NCBI RefSeq assembly: GCF_003207825.1
Contig: NZ_NKTY01000016.1
Span: 1-64,000 of the forward strand
From: Komagataeibacter saccharivorans
Lineage (GTDB): Bacteria; Pseudomonadota; Alphaproteobacteria; Acetobacterales; Acetobacteraceae
Direction of reading: 5' to 3'
Length of the DNA stretch: 64,000 nt
Each line of letters starts with the position of its first letter. The first letter of the stretch is position 1. The notes below the pieces were generated by a model, which worked only from the letters and a program-made list of their open reading frames with translations, ran no database searches and was not told where the DNA came from. The position numbers were made by a program, and so were the translations under genes. This document shows positions 51,758 to 61,157 of the stretch, in pieces.

Positions 51758-52555
51758 ATGATACGCAGACTTGGCTGCCACCCGGCCCGGCCCCGTCCCG
51801 GTCAGCCGCGCCTTGCGGCCATGCGCGGCTTCATCGCCCGTCCGGCCCCGCCACGGCTTGACCGCAGCCGGATCGACCCGCGCCCGGCCATGCTGGGCAA
51901 TGACACGCTGGGCGACTGCACGGCGGCGGGCATTGGCAATCACCTGCACGCCACGGCGGCGCTGGCGGGGTTTTGCATTGGCGTCGATACGTCTGATGCG
52001 GTGCGGTTCTATGCCCGTTCCACCGGCTATGTGCCGGGCGATCCCGCCACGGATGGCGGGGGTGTCGAGGCTGATGTGCTGACCACGGCCCTGCGCGATG
52101 GCTACGCGCTGGCGGACCAGACGCTGTTTCCCCTGTGGGGCAGTGCCGATCCGTCCGACCTGAACGGGGTGCGCAACATCGCCGCCGGCCTGTCCGCCGC
52201 CTATCTGGGCGTGCAGCTTGCGCAGGCGGATATGTGGGAAGATGAAGCCGGCAACCTGTCCCCCGTATGGGATACGCACGGCCCGCCGGGCCACGGCGAC
52301 CCCACGCCGGGCAGCGCAGGCGGGCACTGCCTGCTGCTATGGGACTACGCGGGCACGGATGACACCGATCTTGTAACGCTGCTGACATGGGGCACCACGC
52401 AGAAGGCGACGTGGCGCTGGGTACGATCGCGCATCATGGAAGCGCATGGCCTGGCATGGCGGCAGTTACACGCGCCCGGAAGCCTGTATCCCGTGGGCGA
52501 TGACTGGGCGGCGCTGGTTGCGGCGAACGACGCCTATCTGGCCGGGACGGGATGA
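51758..52555 (+). CDS. Papain-like cysteine peptidase domain protein
   Basis: A 265-residue soluble protein with a papain-type pattern: MLGNDTLGDCTAAGIGNHLHATAAL places Cys at the start of a helix as the likely nucleophile, and GSAGGHCLLLWDY supplies the His about 160 residues later; TLLTWGTTQKATWRW may supply the Asn/Asp region. The N-terminus is basic. Such proteins occur near the lysis genes of alphaproteobacterial prophages with unknown role. It could process a structural protein or act on a host protein. The stop overlaps a nearby GTG, but the next gene more likely starts at 52609. Confidence 0.75.
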   Translation: MIRRLGCHPARPRPGQPRLAAMRGFIARPAPPRLDRSRIDPRPAMLGNDTLGDCTAAGIGNHLHATAALAGFCIGVDTSDAVRFYARSTGYVPGDPATDGGGVEADVLTTALRDGYALADQTLFPLWGSADPSDLNGVRNIAAGLSAAYLGVQLAQADMWEDEAGNLSPVWDTHGPPGHGDPTPGSAGGHCLLLWDYAGTDDTDLVTLLTWGTTQKATWRWVRSRIMEAHGLAWRQLHAPGSLYPVGDDWAALVAANDAYLAGTG

Positions 52556-52608
52556 GGTCCGTGCAGCCTTATCCGCTTTCTCCTTCCATTAAACAGGGAT
52601 CACGTTGC

Positions 52609-53241
52609 ATGCGTAATCGCCGGGGCAGCGCCGTTTCCATCATCTGTGTCCTGCTGGCCCTGTCGGGCTGCGGGGTGCATCCTGATGGCGTGCGGACCAC
52701 CATTCCCGCCGCCATGGCGGGTATCCAGTCCTCCCTCGCGCAGGCGGGGGTGGTGTCGGTATCGCATGCGGATGCGTGGACACCGCAGCAGGACGCCCGC
52801 TTCACCCGCAACGTGCAGGCCATCCAGTGCGCCCAGCACACGCCCGACCCGGTGGTGGGCACGATCGCCGGTGACGTGACGGTGCAGTTAAGCGGCACGT
52901 TCACGCAGGGTGGCCAGTTCAGCGTGGGGGCGACGCCTGCCGCGCCAACCGTGGCGTTTGGGGGCAATGCCACGCGCATGCGCGGCCAGACGCTGGGGGT
53001 CAGCGTATCCTATGCGCCGTTATCGGCCATGCCGGATATCGAAATGGGGCGGCAGATGGGGTATGAAACCGCGCTGCTGGGCCAGAACGATGCCATCCGC
53101 CATGCCGAAAGCACACGCCTGCTGGCCGGGCGTGACGCGCTGGCGGCGAAGGTGCGCGGGCTTGTTACCGGCTGGCGGGCAGGGGCCTGCGCTGCTTCCG
53201 CGCCCGAAGCGGCCTTTGTCGGGGGCAGGCGGGGCGGATAA
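52609..53241 (+). CDS. Phage-encoded lipoprotein 2
   Basis: A 210-residue lipoprotein: MRNRRGSAVSIICVLLALSGCG has a Sec/SPII signal with lipobox LSGC. The mature protein starts GVHPDGVRTTIPAAMAGIQSSLAQAG and has a beta-rich middle (GTIAGDVTVQLSGTFTQGGQFSVGATPAAPTVAFGGNATRMRG). No family was recognised. ACAGGGA lies about ten bases before the ATG. It is the last gene assigned to the prophage. Confidence 0.72.
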   Translation: MRNRRGSAVSIICVLLALSGCGVHPDGVRTTIPAAMAGIQSSLAQAGVVSVSHADAWTPQQDARFTRNVQAIQCAQHTPDPVVGTIAGDVTVQLSGTFTQGGQFSVGATPAAPTVAFGGNATRMRGQTLGVSVSYAPLSAMPDIEMGRQMGYETALLGQNDAIRHAESTRLLAGRDALAAKVRGLVTGWRAGACAASAPEAAFVGGRRGG

Positions 53242-53541
53242 GCTTCGTCCTGTTCAGCGCGGCGGGTGTCCTGTATGAACGGGCGGACGCCACGGGTGCG
53301 GACAGATCGGCTTTTTTTGATCGCCCGCTTTCACCCGCCGGTTTTTCCCGCCATGGAGGGAAAAAACCGCATGGCCGGGATCGACCGTTACGCATTGGTG
53401 TGCGAATTCGGGCCTGTGCCGGTTTCAGGCACGCGATGCATCCCCTATGGTCGCGGGCGGCAGAGTTGACACGAACAAGGCGTATCGGGGTTCCCATGCG
53501 GAACCGGGACGCCGTGCAAGCGGGTTTGGAGCATTATTGAA
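53242..53541. other. Right prophage boundary region
   Basis: About 300 bases between the last phage gene and ndh. It holds a hairpin, CGGTTTTTCCC and GGGAAAAAACCG with one unpaired base, at 53339-53369. No tRNA gene, integrase or recognisable att repeat shared with the left boundary (15757-15988) was found by eye. Confidence 0.5.
53339..53369. terminator. Hairpin at the right edge of the prophage
   Basis: CGGTTTTTCCC, an eight-base loop and GGGAAAAAACCG form a long, nearly perfect stem. It lies between the last phage gene and the chromosomal ndh gene and may insulate them. Confidence 0.45.
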
Positions 53542-54825
53542 ATGGCACAGAAGTTTCGGATCGTGATTGTTGGCGGTGGTGTGGCGGGGCTTGCGCTTGC
53601 CACGCGGCTGGGCAATTCGGTCGGACGCGCGGGGCGTGCGGAAATCACCCTGGTGGACAAAAGCTTCGCCCATGTATGGAAACCCATGCTGCACTGCTTC
53701 GCCGCAGGCACGGCCGCGAACGAAAATGACCGCATAAGCTTCATGTCGCAGGCCAGCCGCCACCATTTCGAGTTCTGGCCCGGCGAGATCACGGCAGTAG
53801 ACCGCAGCGCGAAAACGCTGGCCCTCGCCCCCATCCGCGACCCTGCGAACGGGGAACTGGTGGTTGATGCCCGCACGCTGGAATATGACGCGCTGGTACT
53901 GTGCATCGGCAGCCGGGCGAATGATTTCGGCACGCCCGGCGTTGCCGAACACTGCATGTTCATTGACAATCTGGTGGATGCGAACGGCTTTAACGACCGG
54001 TTCCGCATGGAACTGCTGCGCGCCTTCGCCAATCATCAGGCGCTGGATATCGCCATCGTGGGCGGGGGGGCGACCGGCACCCAGCTTGCCGCCGAACTGC
54101 ACAAGGCGCTGGATATCGCATCCCTGTACAGTTTTGGCGAAAAGCCGCCCAAGCTGCGCATCACCCTGCTGGAAGCAGGCCCACGCATCCTGCCTGCCTT
54201 CCCCGAGGCCGTGTCGGACGCGGCAGTCAGGCAGCTTGAGGCGATTGGCGTCAGTGTCCGCACATCCGCCATGGTCAGCGGCGCGGATGAAAACGGCTTT
54301 GTGCTGAAAGACGGCAGCCGCGTTCCCGCGACGCTGCGTGTATGGGCGGCGGGGGTCAAGGCCCCGGACGTGACCAGCCATTTCGGCGGGCTGAAACTGT
54401 CACGTTCCGGCCAGCTTGAAGTCCGTCCCACCCTGCAGGTGATGGAGGACGACAACGTCTTCGCCATGGGGGACTGCGCCTTCATCGCCGAAAAGCCCGT
54501 CGCCCCCACGGCGCAGGCCGCCCGCCAGCAGGCCCACCATCTGGCGCGCTACCTGCCACAGTGGATGAATGGCAAGCCGCTGCCTGCCTTCACCTTCCGC
54601 AACAAGGGCGCGGTCGTGGCGCTGGGTGATTATAATGGCTGGGGCACGTTCCCCGGTGGCACCGTGTTCGGCGGGGGCTGGCTGCATGGCCTGTCCGCGC
54701 GGATGGTTCACCTCATGCTGTATCGCCAGCATCAGTTTGAACTGTACGGGCCGGTGCGCGGCACGATTTCGTGCCTTGTGGACTGGCTGGACGTGTTTGT
54801 CCGCCCGTCCGTCCGGCTGGACTGA
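53542..54825 (+). CDS. ndh: Type II NADH dehydrogenase
   Basis: A 427-residue NDH-2 flavoprotein that passes electrons from NADH to ubiquinone without pumping protons, on the inner face of the membrane. Two Rossmann motifs are visible: FRIVIVGGGVAGLALATRL at the N-terminus for FAD, and LDIAIVGGGATGTQLAAELHKAL near residue 170 for NADH. VWAAGVKAPD and NVFAMGDCAF are the FAD-contact motifs; AARQQAHHLA matches the quinone-site region. The C-terminal helices would hold it on the membrane. NDH-2 enzymes are common in acetic acid bacteria. Confidence 0.93.
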   Translation: MAQKFRIVIVGGGVAGLALATRLGNSVGRAGRAEITLVDKSFAHVWKPMLHCFAAGTAANENDRISFMSQASRHHFEFWPGEITAVDRSAKTLALAPIRDPANGELVVDARTLEYDALVLCIGSRANDFGTPGVAEHCMFIDNLVDANGFNDRFRMELLRAFANHQALDIAIVGGGATGTQLAAELHKALDIASLYSFGEKPPKLRITLLEAGPRILPAFPEAVSDAAVRQLEAIGVSVRTSAMVSGADENGFVLKDGSRVPATLRVWAAGVKAPDVTSHFGGLKLSRSGQLEVRPTLQVMEDDNVFAMGDCAFIAEKPVAPTAQAARQQAHHLARYLPQWMNGKPLPAFTFRNKGAVVALGDYNGWGTFPGGTVFGGGWLHGLSARMVHLMLYRQHQFELYGPVRGTISCLVDWLDVFVRPSVRLD

Positions 54826-54908
54826 AACGGGACGCGGGCAACCACAGCGGATGCAGGCCTCCTGCCCATACAGGCGGGGGCCGCGTTCGGGGTATCGTAT
54901 CCTTCATC

Positions 54909-56603
54909 ATGAGCCGTATCAGGCACAGCCGCGCCCTGCGGACGGGCACGGCCATCCCTTTTCTGGCCGCAGCCATTGGCGTGGCCTACGGGGTGGCCGC
55001 GCGCGCCGCTGATGGCGTGCAGGTGGATGACAGACAGGCCACCACCACCGCGCCGGAAAACATCACGGTGCATGTGCGCCCGCGCCCGCCCATCCAGATC
55101 TATCCCCACGCCAATCCCATAGGCCAGCCCTACCGGCTGAGTGGCGCGGAAAACCGCAAGAACGGCCATCCCTATGACTGGGGCGTATTCAACCGCGACA
55201 ATGGCGAGGCCGCGGGCTTCGGCCCCATTGGCCGCTACGGCGTGGCCCCATGGGCGGAAGACTGGAGCAACCTGCGCGACCATCCCAAGCACGATGACCC
55301 GTTCGACGTGCTGAAATACATTCCCCTTACCCGTAGCGGGTCGGTCTGGATCAGCTTTTCGGGTGAGACGCGGGCGCGGAACTGGTTTGAAAGCCGCCCG
55401 ATGCTGGGTACGCAGAAACCATCGGATTCCGGCCGTTTCACCATACGCAACCTGTATGGGGCGGACCTGCATATCGGGCCGCATCTGCGGTTTTTCGGGC
55501 AACTGGTCAACGCGGATGCGGGCGGCTGGGGCGGGTATGGCTATGGTTCGACCTACCGCAAGCGACTGGACGCGCAGCAGGCCTTTGTCGAGACGCGATG
55601 GACCATGCTGGGGGCGAAAAGCGGCTTCATGTTTGGCCGCCAGCAGTTTCTCGATGCGCCGTCCTACATCATATATAACCGTGATACGCCCAGCGTGCCG
55701 CTTTCGTGGAACGGGTTCCGCGCCTACATGATCTGGTCGCGCATCCGTATCGACGGCTGGGACTTCGTGCAGACCTACGACAATGAACGCGCGATGTTTC
55801 ACGATACGGAAAACTACGCATCCCGGCTGTACGGTTTCAATGCGACATGGGCGCCGCCCGATTTCACCTTCATGGGGCAGAAGGGCTATTCCTTCGTCGA
55901 TGCGTTCTATATCGGCTACAAGCTGGCAGGGGCGGCGGGCGTGATCGCGGGGCCGGACGGGGCGGTTACGGGGTCGAACACGCGCAATACCTTTGGCACG
56001 CGCTGGCATGGCGTGGCGGGGCCGGTCGAATTCTCGCTTGGCGGCGTGTGGCAGGGCGGGGTGTTCCGTCCGGCGGCCACCAGCACGGCGCGCGGGGTCA
56101 GCGCATATGCCATCAACGCCACGCTGGGCTATCGGCTGCCCGATCCGGTGCTGCACAGCTTTGCCGGGATTCAGGCCGATGTCTATTCGGGCGGGGATGC
56201 CGCGCGGCGCAGTGGCGCGATCGGCACCTATACCGCGCCGTTCAGTCCACAGACCGGCTATCTCGACACCACCACTTACATGAACCCGTCCAACCTGATC
56301 GGCTTTGCGCCGCTGGTGCGCATCACGCCGTGCAGTTCGGTCAGCATCCAGTTGAAATACCCGCTGTTCTGGCGCGACAGCGTGCGCGACCCGATCTATC
56401 GCTCAACCGGGTATTACAGCTTCGCGCAGACATTCCATGGCCGGTTCATCGGCATGGCCCCGCAGGCATCCCTGGCATGGCAGATCAATACGCACCTGTC
56501 ATGGACGCAGTATGTCTCGCGCTTCATGACCTCACGCGGGCTGGACGCGGCGGGCGGGTCCAGCGGCACGTATTACCAGTCCAATTTCGCCTTCCGCTTC
56601 TGA
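54909..56603 (+). CDS. Alginate-export-family outer-membrane porin
   Basis: A 564-residue outer-membrane beta-barrel of the alginate export (AlgE-like) porin family. MSRIRHSRALRTGTAIPFLAAAIGVAYGVAARA is the signal peptide. The barrel shows ISFSGETRARNWFESRPM, TIRNLYGADLHIGPHLRFFGQLVNADAGG, FVETRWTMLGAKSGFMFGRQQFLDAPSYIIYNRD and SRLYGFNATWAPP, and ends in FAFRF with a terminal Phe. The family is used for uptake or export of anionic or small organic molecules; the solute is unknown. It follows ndh by about 80 bases on the same strand. Confidence 0.87.
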   Translation: MSRIRHSRALRTGTAIPFLAAAIGVAYGVAARAADGVQVDDRQATTTAPENITVHVRPRPPIQIYPHANPIGQPYRLSGAENRKNGHPYDWGVFNRDNGEAAGFGPIGRYGVAPWAEDWSNLRDHPKHDDPFDVLKYIPLTRSGSVWISFSGETRARNWFESRPMLGTQKPSDSGRFTIRNLYGADLHIGPHLRFFGQLVNADAGGWGGYGYGSTYRKRLDAQQAFVETRWTMLGAKSGFMFGRQQFLDAPSYIIYNRDTPSVPLSWNGFRAYMIWSRIRIDGWDFVQTYDNERAMFHDTENYASRLYGFNATWAPPDFTFMGQKGYSFVDAFYIGYKLAGAAGVIAGPDGAVTGSNTRNTFGTRWHGVAGPVEFSLGGVWQGGVFRPAATSTARGVSAYAINATLGYRLPDPVLHSFAGIQADVYSGGDAARRSGAIGTYTAPFSPQTGYLDTTTYMNPSNLIGFAPLVRITPCSSVSIQLKYPLFWRDSVRDPIYRSTGYYSFAQTFHGRFIGMAPQASLAWQINTHLSWTQYVSRFMTSRGLDAAGGSSGTYYQSNFAFRF

Positions 56604-56606
56604 TCG

Positions 56607-58202
56607 TCAGGGCCGGGCCGTCGTGGCGGATGGGGGCAGGTCGCGCGCGGCCAGCATGCTGCACAGGCGGCGGACAACATCATCCCACTGTCCCGCGCGA
56701 AGCTGGCGTATGATCCGCAGGTTGGGATACCACGGGCTGTCCGTCCGGCCTGAAAGCCACCGCCAGCAGTTGTCGAAACGGTCCAGCAGGATGACGGGAC
56801 ACCCCATCGCCCCCGCCAGATGGGCGATGGCCGTATCGACCGACACCACCACATCCAGCCCGGCGATCAGCGCGGCCGTGTCATCCATGTCGCGCACGCT
56901 TTCCATCGGGTCATACAGCCGCATGCCAGCGGGCATGTCGCGCATCTGCGTGGCATAGGTGCCCATCTGCAGGCTGACCAGATTGACCCCCGCCATGCCC
57001 GCCAGCGGCGCAAGCGCGCGCAGGGGGATGGAACGGCGACGGTCCATGGCGTGGGCCGCGGGCACGTCCGGGCGGCTGGCCCCGCCCCATACCAGTCCCA
57101 CGCGCAGGCCGTTGCCGGTGGGCAGGAACGGCGCCCAGTACTGCACCAGTGCCGGTTCGGCCCGCAGGTAGGGCACGCTGCGTCCCGCATGACCCGCTGT
57201 CCGGCGCAGCGCGCGCGGCAGGCTGAGGAACGGACAGTGCCAGTCATGGGCAGGCGGGGGGCGACGGTCATCAAACACGCGGCGGACACAGCACATGCGC
57301 CGGATCAGGCCATGCAGCGTAACGGGGGCCTGCACATAAACCCGCGCGCCCATATCCGCCAGCACCGGCACGAAGCGCAGCATCATGAGCATATCGCCCA
57401 GGCCCCCTTCGCGCGTGATCAGCACGCTACGCCCGCGCAGGTCTGCATCGGGCTCCAGAACGGGCAGCAGCCCCGCCGATGGCAGCCGCAGGCGACCGGG
57501 CAGGCGGTGCCGCCATTCATATTCATCCCACCCTTCATCCATCCGCCCGGTCTTGAGCAGGGTCAGCGCGTGGTTCATGCGTAGCTGCGGATCATCGGGG
57601 CGCAGCGCCAGCGCGCGGCCATGCGCCTCCAGCGCCGCATCCGTGCGGTTCCATGCCGCCAGCAGGTGCGCAAGGTTGGCATGCGTCATCGCGCTGTCGG
57701 GGTGGTGGTTGAGGATGTAGCGCAGCAGGTCATGGCCTGCGGCAAATTCCCCCTGTTCCATGAAACACACGGCCATGAGGTTGCCGGTGGTCAGTTGCGC
57801 GGGCGACAGGCTGAGGCCGTCCGCAAGCACCGCCTGCGCCTCTGCCGTTCTGCCGCGTTGCAGCAGCAGTTCGCCCAGCATGTCATGCGTGCGGATGTCG
57901 CGGCCCGCGCGCTGGCGCACGGCGCGCAGCACGGCTTCGGCTTCCTCCACCCGGTCATGCGGCAGCAGCAGGTCCAGCATGTCGCGTGCGGGGTGGCGCG
58001 CGCCGGGATTGGCATGGGCCTGACGGCACAGCAGCCGGGCGGCTTCATGCACGCGGTTGCAGCCCGCATGGGCATGGGCCAGCAGGATTTCCACGCGCGG
58101 GCCGGGGGGACAGACCTCCAGCACGGCGCGGGCATGGGCGAACTGGCCCCGCCGCAGCAGGTCCAGCGCATGCGCAAGCGCGGTATCGGTCGGGACGGAC
58201 AT
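56607..58202 (-). CDS. TPR protein with C-terminal glycosyltransferase-9-like domain
   Basis: A 531-residue protein. Residues about 1-230 are tetratricopeptide repeats (AHALDLLRRGQFAHARAVLEV through AALEAHGRALALRPDDPQLRMNHAL). The C-terminal part resembles GT9/heptosyltransferase-like domains: LRGRSVLITREGGLGDMLMMLRFVPVLADMGARVYVQAP, GLRVGLVWGG and the late VDTAIAHLAGAMGCPVILLDRFDNCWRWL. Such TPR-GT fusions are frequent in acetic acid bacteria and probably add sugars to proteins or polysaccharide. The gene ends four bases from the convergent porin stop. Confidence 0.88.
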   Translation of the reverse strand: MSVPTDTALAHALDLLRRGQFAHARAVLEVCPPGPRVEILLAHAHAGCNRVHEAARLLCRQAHANPGARHPARDMLDLLLPHDRVEEAEAVLRAVRQRAGRDIRTHDMLGELLLQRGRTAEAQAVLADGLSLSPAQLTTGNLMAVCFMEQGEFAAGHDLLRYILNHHPDSAMTHANLAHLLAAWNRTDAALEAHGRALALRPDDPQLRMNHALTLLKTGRMDEGWDEYEWRHRLPGRLRLPSAGLLPVLEPDADLRGRSVLITREGGLGDMLMMLRFVPVLADMGARVYVQAPVTLHGLIRRMCCVRRVFDDRRPPPAHDWHCPFLSLPRALRRTAGHAGRSVPYLRAEPALVQYWAPFLPTGNGLRVGLVWGGASRPDVPAAHAMDRRRSIPLRALAPLAGMAGVNLVSLQMGTYATQMRDMPAGMRLYDPMESVRDMDDTAALIAGLDVVVSVDTAIAHLAGAMGCPVILLDRFDNCWRWLSGRTDSPWYPNLRIIRQLRAGQWDDVVRRLCSMLAARDLPPSATTARP

Positions 58203-58222
58203 GGTGGCTCCTGCCTGCGGGT

Positions 58223-59614
58223 TCAGGCCAGCGCGGGTGGCAGCATCTTGCCGGGGTTGAGGATGTTATACGGGTCCAGCGCATGCTTGATCGCATGCAT
58301 GACGCCAAGGGCGGGCGCGCCGTGTTCGGCTTCCATGAACTCGATCTTGCCGGTGCCGATGCCATGTTCCCCGCTGCATGACCCGCCCAGCGCCAGCGCG
58401 CGGCGCACGATGCGGCGGTCCAGTTCCAGCGCGCGTTCGTATCCGCCTTCCTCCGGCGGGACGAGGATGACGGTATGGAAATTGCCATCCCCCACATGCC
58501 CCACGATCGGCGCGCACAGGCCGGATCTGCCGATATCCTCCTTCACGCCGGTCATGAGTTCGGTCAGGGCGGATATGGGCACGATGGCATCCGTCGCCAG
58601 CCCGTGATGGCCGGGACGGTAGGCAAGGGCCGCCCAGTAGGCGGCGTGGCGGGCTTTCCACAGGCGGGTGCGCTCTTCCTGGCTTTCGCTCCATGTAAAG
58701 CCGAGGCCCGCATTGTCGCCCGCGATTTCCTCCACCATTGCAATCTGTTCGCGCACGCTGGCGGGGGACCCCTGAAATTCAAAGAACAGCGTTGTCAGCC
58801 GCTGGTAGCCTTCCAGCGCGGAATAGCGGATGCACGCATCCATCTGCACATCGTCCAGCAGTTCAAGCCGGCCAATGGGCACGCCCATCTGCATGATCGC
58901 AACCGCCGTGCGCACCGCGTCATCCAGCGTGGGAAACTGGCACACGGCGGCGGCCATGGTTTCGGGAATGCCATGCAGGCGAAGCTGGATTTCGGTTATG
59001 ACGCCCAGTGTGCCTTCCGAACCGACCAGCAGCCCGGTCAGGTCGTAGCCGGTGGAGGATTTACGCACCCGTCCCCCGGTATCAACCACCGTTCCGTCCG
59101 CCATGACGGCGCGCAGGCCCATGACGTTTTCGCGCATCGTGCCGTAGCGCACCGCCGCCGTGCCCGATGCGCGGGTGGCGCACATGCCGCCGATCGTTGC
59201 TTCCCCGCCCGGATCGACGGGAAAGAACAGTCCCATGTCGCGCAGATGCGCATTGAGCGCCTGCCGCGTCACACCAGCCTGCACGCGGCAGTCCAGATCA
59301 TCGGCATTGACCTGGAGTATGTCGGTCATCTGCGACAGGTCGAGGCTGATCGCGCCGGGCGGCGGGGTAACATGCCCTTCAACCGACGTGCCCGCGCCGA
59401 AGGGGACCAGCGGCACCCGATGGGCATGGCACTGCGCCACGATGGCGGAGACTTCCTGCGTCGTGCGGGCGAACAGTACCGCTTCGGGCATGTTGGCGCG
59501 CATCCAGCCTTCGCCGTGGCTGTGCTGGGTACGGATGGAATCATTATGCGTAATCCGCTCGCCCAGCAGGGGCGTAAGGGCGGCAATGACCTGTTGCAGG
59601 GGGGAATGGGTCAT
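58223..59614 (-). CDS. FAD-linked 2-hydroxyacid (D-lactate/glycolate) dehydrogenase
   Basis: A 463-residue flavoprotein of the GlcD/DLD family, oxidising D-lactate or a related 2-hydroxyacid. The N-terminal FAD-binding type 4 domain has LVPFGAGTSVEGHV and PGGEATIGGMCATRASGTAAVRYGTMRENVMGL. The C-terminal FAD-oxidase domain ends with HVGDGNFHTVILVP and SGEHGIGTGKIEFM, which carry metal- and substrate-binding residues. The ATG at 59614 is preferred over a TTG at 59632. It lies just upstream of, and on the same strand as, the TPR-glycosyltransferase gene. Confidence 0.92.
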   Translation of the reverse strand: MTHSPLQQVIAALTPLLGERITHNDSIRTQHSHGEGWMRANMPEAVLFARTTQEVSAIVAQCHAHRVPLVPFGAGTSVEGHVTPPPGAISLDLSQMTDILQVNADDLDCRVQAGVTRQALNAHLRDMGLFFPVDPGGEATIGGMCATRASGTAAVRYGTMRENVMGLRAVMADGTVVDTGGRVRKSSTGYDLTGLLVGSEGTLGVITEIQLRLHGIPETMAAAVCQFPTLDDAVRTAVAIMQMGVPIGRLELLDDVQMDACIRYSALEGYQRLTTLFFEFQGSPASVREQIAMVEEIAGDNAGLGFTWSESQEERTRLWKARHAAYWAALAYRPGHHGLATDAIVPISALTELMTGVKEDIGRSGLCAPIVGHVGDGNFHTVILVPPEEGGYERALELDRRIVRRALALGGSCSGEHGIGTGKIEFMEAEHGAPALGVMHAIKHALDPYNILNPGKMLPPALA

Positions 59615-59978
59615 GGTGGGCAGTTCTTCCAAATGGCATGCGGCAAGGCGCGGCGCAGTTTAACGGCCACGCCCCTGACGTCTAGGGGCCGTGACGGGGC
59701 GGGTGCCCTGCGGGCGGAAAGAGACGCTGCACGGCCATTTATACATTATTAATAGTTATTTAAAAACAACGCGATTTTCCGTGATATTTTATTGACCGGC
59801 CAGCCGGTTCTCCCTATATCCGAAAGGAACTGGTCCGGCCCATGCGGCACAATTCAAGGCATATGACCGCATGCCACGGACCACATCAAATCACGGACGG
59901 GATCTGTATTTTTCTCCCGCACGGTCCCATCACAGATGGTCCGACGCCGGATCATTAACCCGAGGAAGGTGGCCTGCC

Positions 59979-60521
59979 ATGAAACCCGGTTCCCTTGCAC
60001 TGGCCCTGCTGCTGGCCACAGTCCCGGTACCGCTTGCTTCCGCCAGCATGGCCGCCGGATCGCTGCCACAGATAGGCGATGCCAGCGTCAAACCCGTAAC
60101 CGCCCCCTATGGCCCGGCGGAAGGCGCGCAGCAGGCAGTGGACGCGGCCTTCGCGCTTGCACGCCAGACGGGACGCAGGGTGCTGCTGGATTTCGGGGCC
60201 AACTGGTGCCCGGACTGCCGCATATTCGCGGGCGTGCTGACACAGCCGGATGTGGCGCCATGGATCGAAAAGAACTTCGTGGTCGTTCCCATAAACGTCA
60301 ACCGTGACAAAAACGCGCCACGCAATGGGGAACGCTACAACAGCAATGCGGACATCGCGCGGAAATATGGCGTGGTTATCGAAGCCATTCCGGCGGTTCT
60401 GGTCTTCACCCCCGATGGACAGCTTGTGAACCGGGACGATGCCCTCGTACTGGGTGACGCCCGCAGCCTGACGCCGCAGGCCATGATCAACCAGCTTGAT
60501 AAATGGGCGCCGCCTTCCTGA
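59979..60521 (+). CDS. Exported thioredoxin-like protein
   Basis: A 180-residue thioredoxin-fold protein with an N-terminal signal peptide (MKPGSLALALLLATVPVPLASASMAAG), so it should act in the periplasm. The active site WCPDC is near residue 75, in DFGANWCPDCRIFAGVL, followed by VINVNRD-type residues and the cis-proline loop AIPAVLVFTPDGQ. CGAGGAAGG before the ATG at 59979 selects this start. Roles in thiol/disulphide exchange or cytochrome maturation are possible. Confidence 0.88.
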   Translation: MKPGSLALALLLATVPVPLASASMAAGSLPQIGDASVKPVTAPYGPAEGAQQAVDAAFALARQTGRRVLLDFGANWCPDCRIFAGVLTQPDVAPWIEKNFVVVPINVNRDKNAPRNGERYNSNADIARKYGVVIEAIPAVLVFTPDGQLVNRDDALVLGDARSLTPQAMINQLDKWAPPS

Positions 60522-61157
60522 TCCGCCGATAGGCAGCCCGGTATCTGCAGTGGCCTGACCGAAAATAAATTGGGGAATTTCGGTCAGTTATGATTCATGT
60601 GCCTGCGACATCCTGATGAAATCATGATGGGCTGGACCGAGATTGCCCCTGCGCCGTATCGCCACGACGAATTGAAATATGCGAGTGACATCCATGACAC
60701 GGGCCGTTATCGGCACACCGAACTGTGGCGTATCGTCGAGACCATTCTTTATATTATCACGATCGAAAGACAATGACGATAACTGCTCCGGCCATTTTCC
60801 CATCCTTTAACCACAATGCAGGGATATTTTAGTAGTTGGATTATGGAGCGCGGCTTTCTTCGCTCAGTCTGTGTCGTCGCCTCGACGTGACCGTCGGGAC
60901 GACTGTTTCATCTTCATGCGCATGACTGCTCATCATCCATATCTGCATAGTCATACGGAAAATTACTTATGTGACTTTTCAATTCAGAATTTAACAAATA
61001 ATATGATAAGTAAATACAAATTTCTCGATGTATAAATATTGTATATCCATAGTTACTAATAATTTATTACATTTAAATACTATAAAATAAAAAATATTCT
61101 TGCATATATTGAATTATATTATATCCATTGCATAAGTATAGAAATGGAGCGTAAATT
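60522..61157. other. Left part of the AT-rich island
   Basis: About 640 bases. Composition changes from GC-rich to very AT-rich near 60830-60960. A 71-codon minus-strand frame at 60588-60803 has a weak LysR C-terminus-like look but no start or support. The AT-rich right half probably carries the promoter of the gene at 61158. Confidence 0.5.

Noticed and set aside
15757-53541. Prophage attachment-site repeats at the two boundaries
   Set aside because: Comparing 15757-15988 with 53242-53541 by eye gave no shared direct repeat longer than chance, so no att site is called.
56820-59752. Plus-strand frames of 254-425 codons opposite the TPR-glycosyltransferase and FAD dehydrogenase genes
   Set aside because: They are antisense shadows of two well-matched genes, with His/Arg/Gln-rich nonsense translations.
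60588-60803. A 71-codon minus-strand frame with a LysR-end-like look
   Set aside because: The resemblance rests on a short stretch only; no HTH part, start signal or partner fragment was found.
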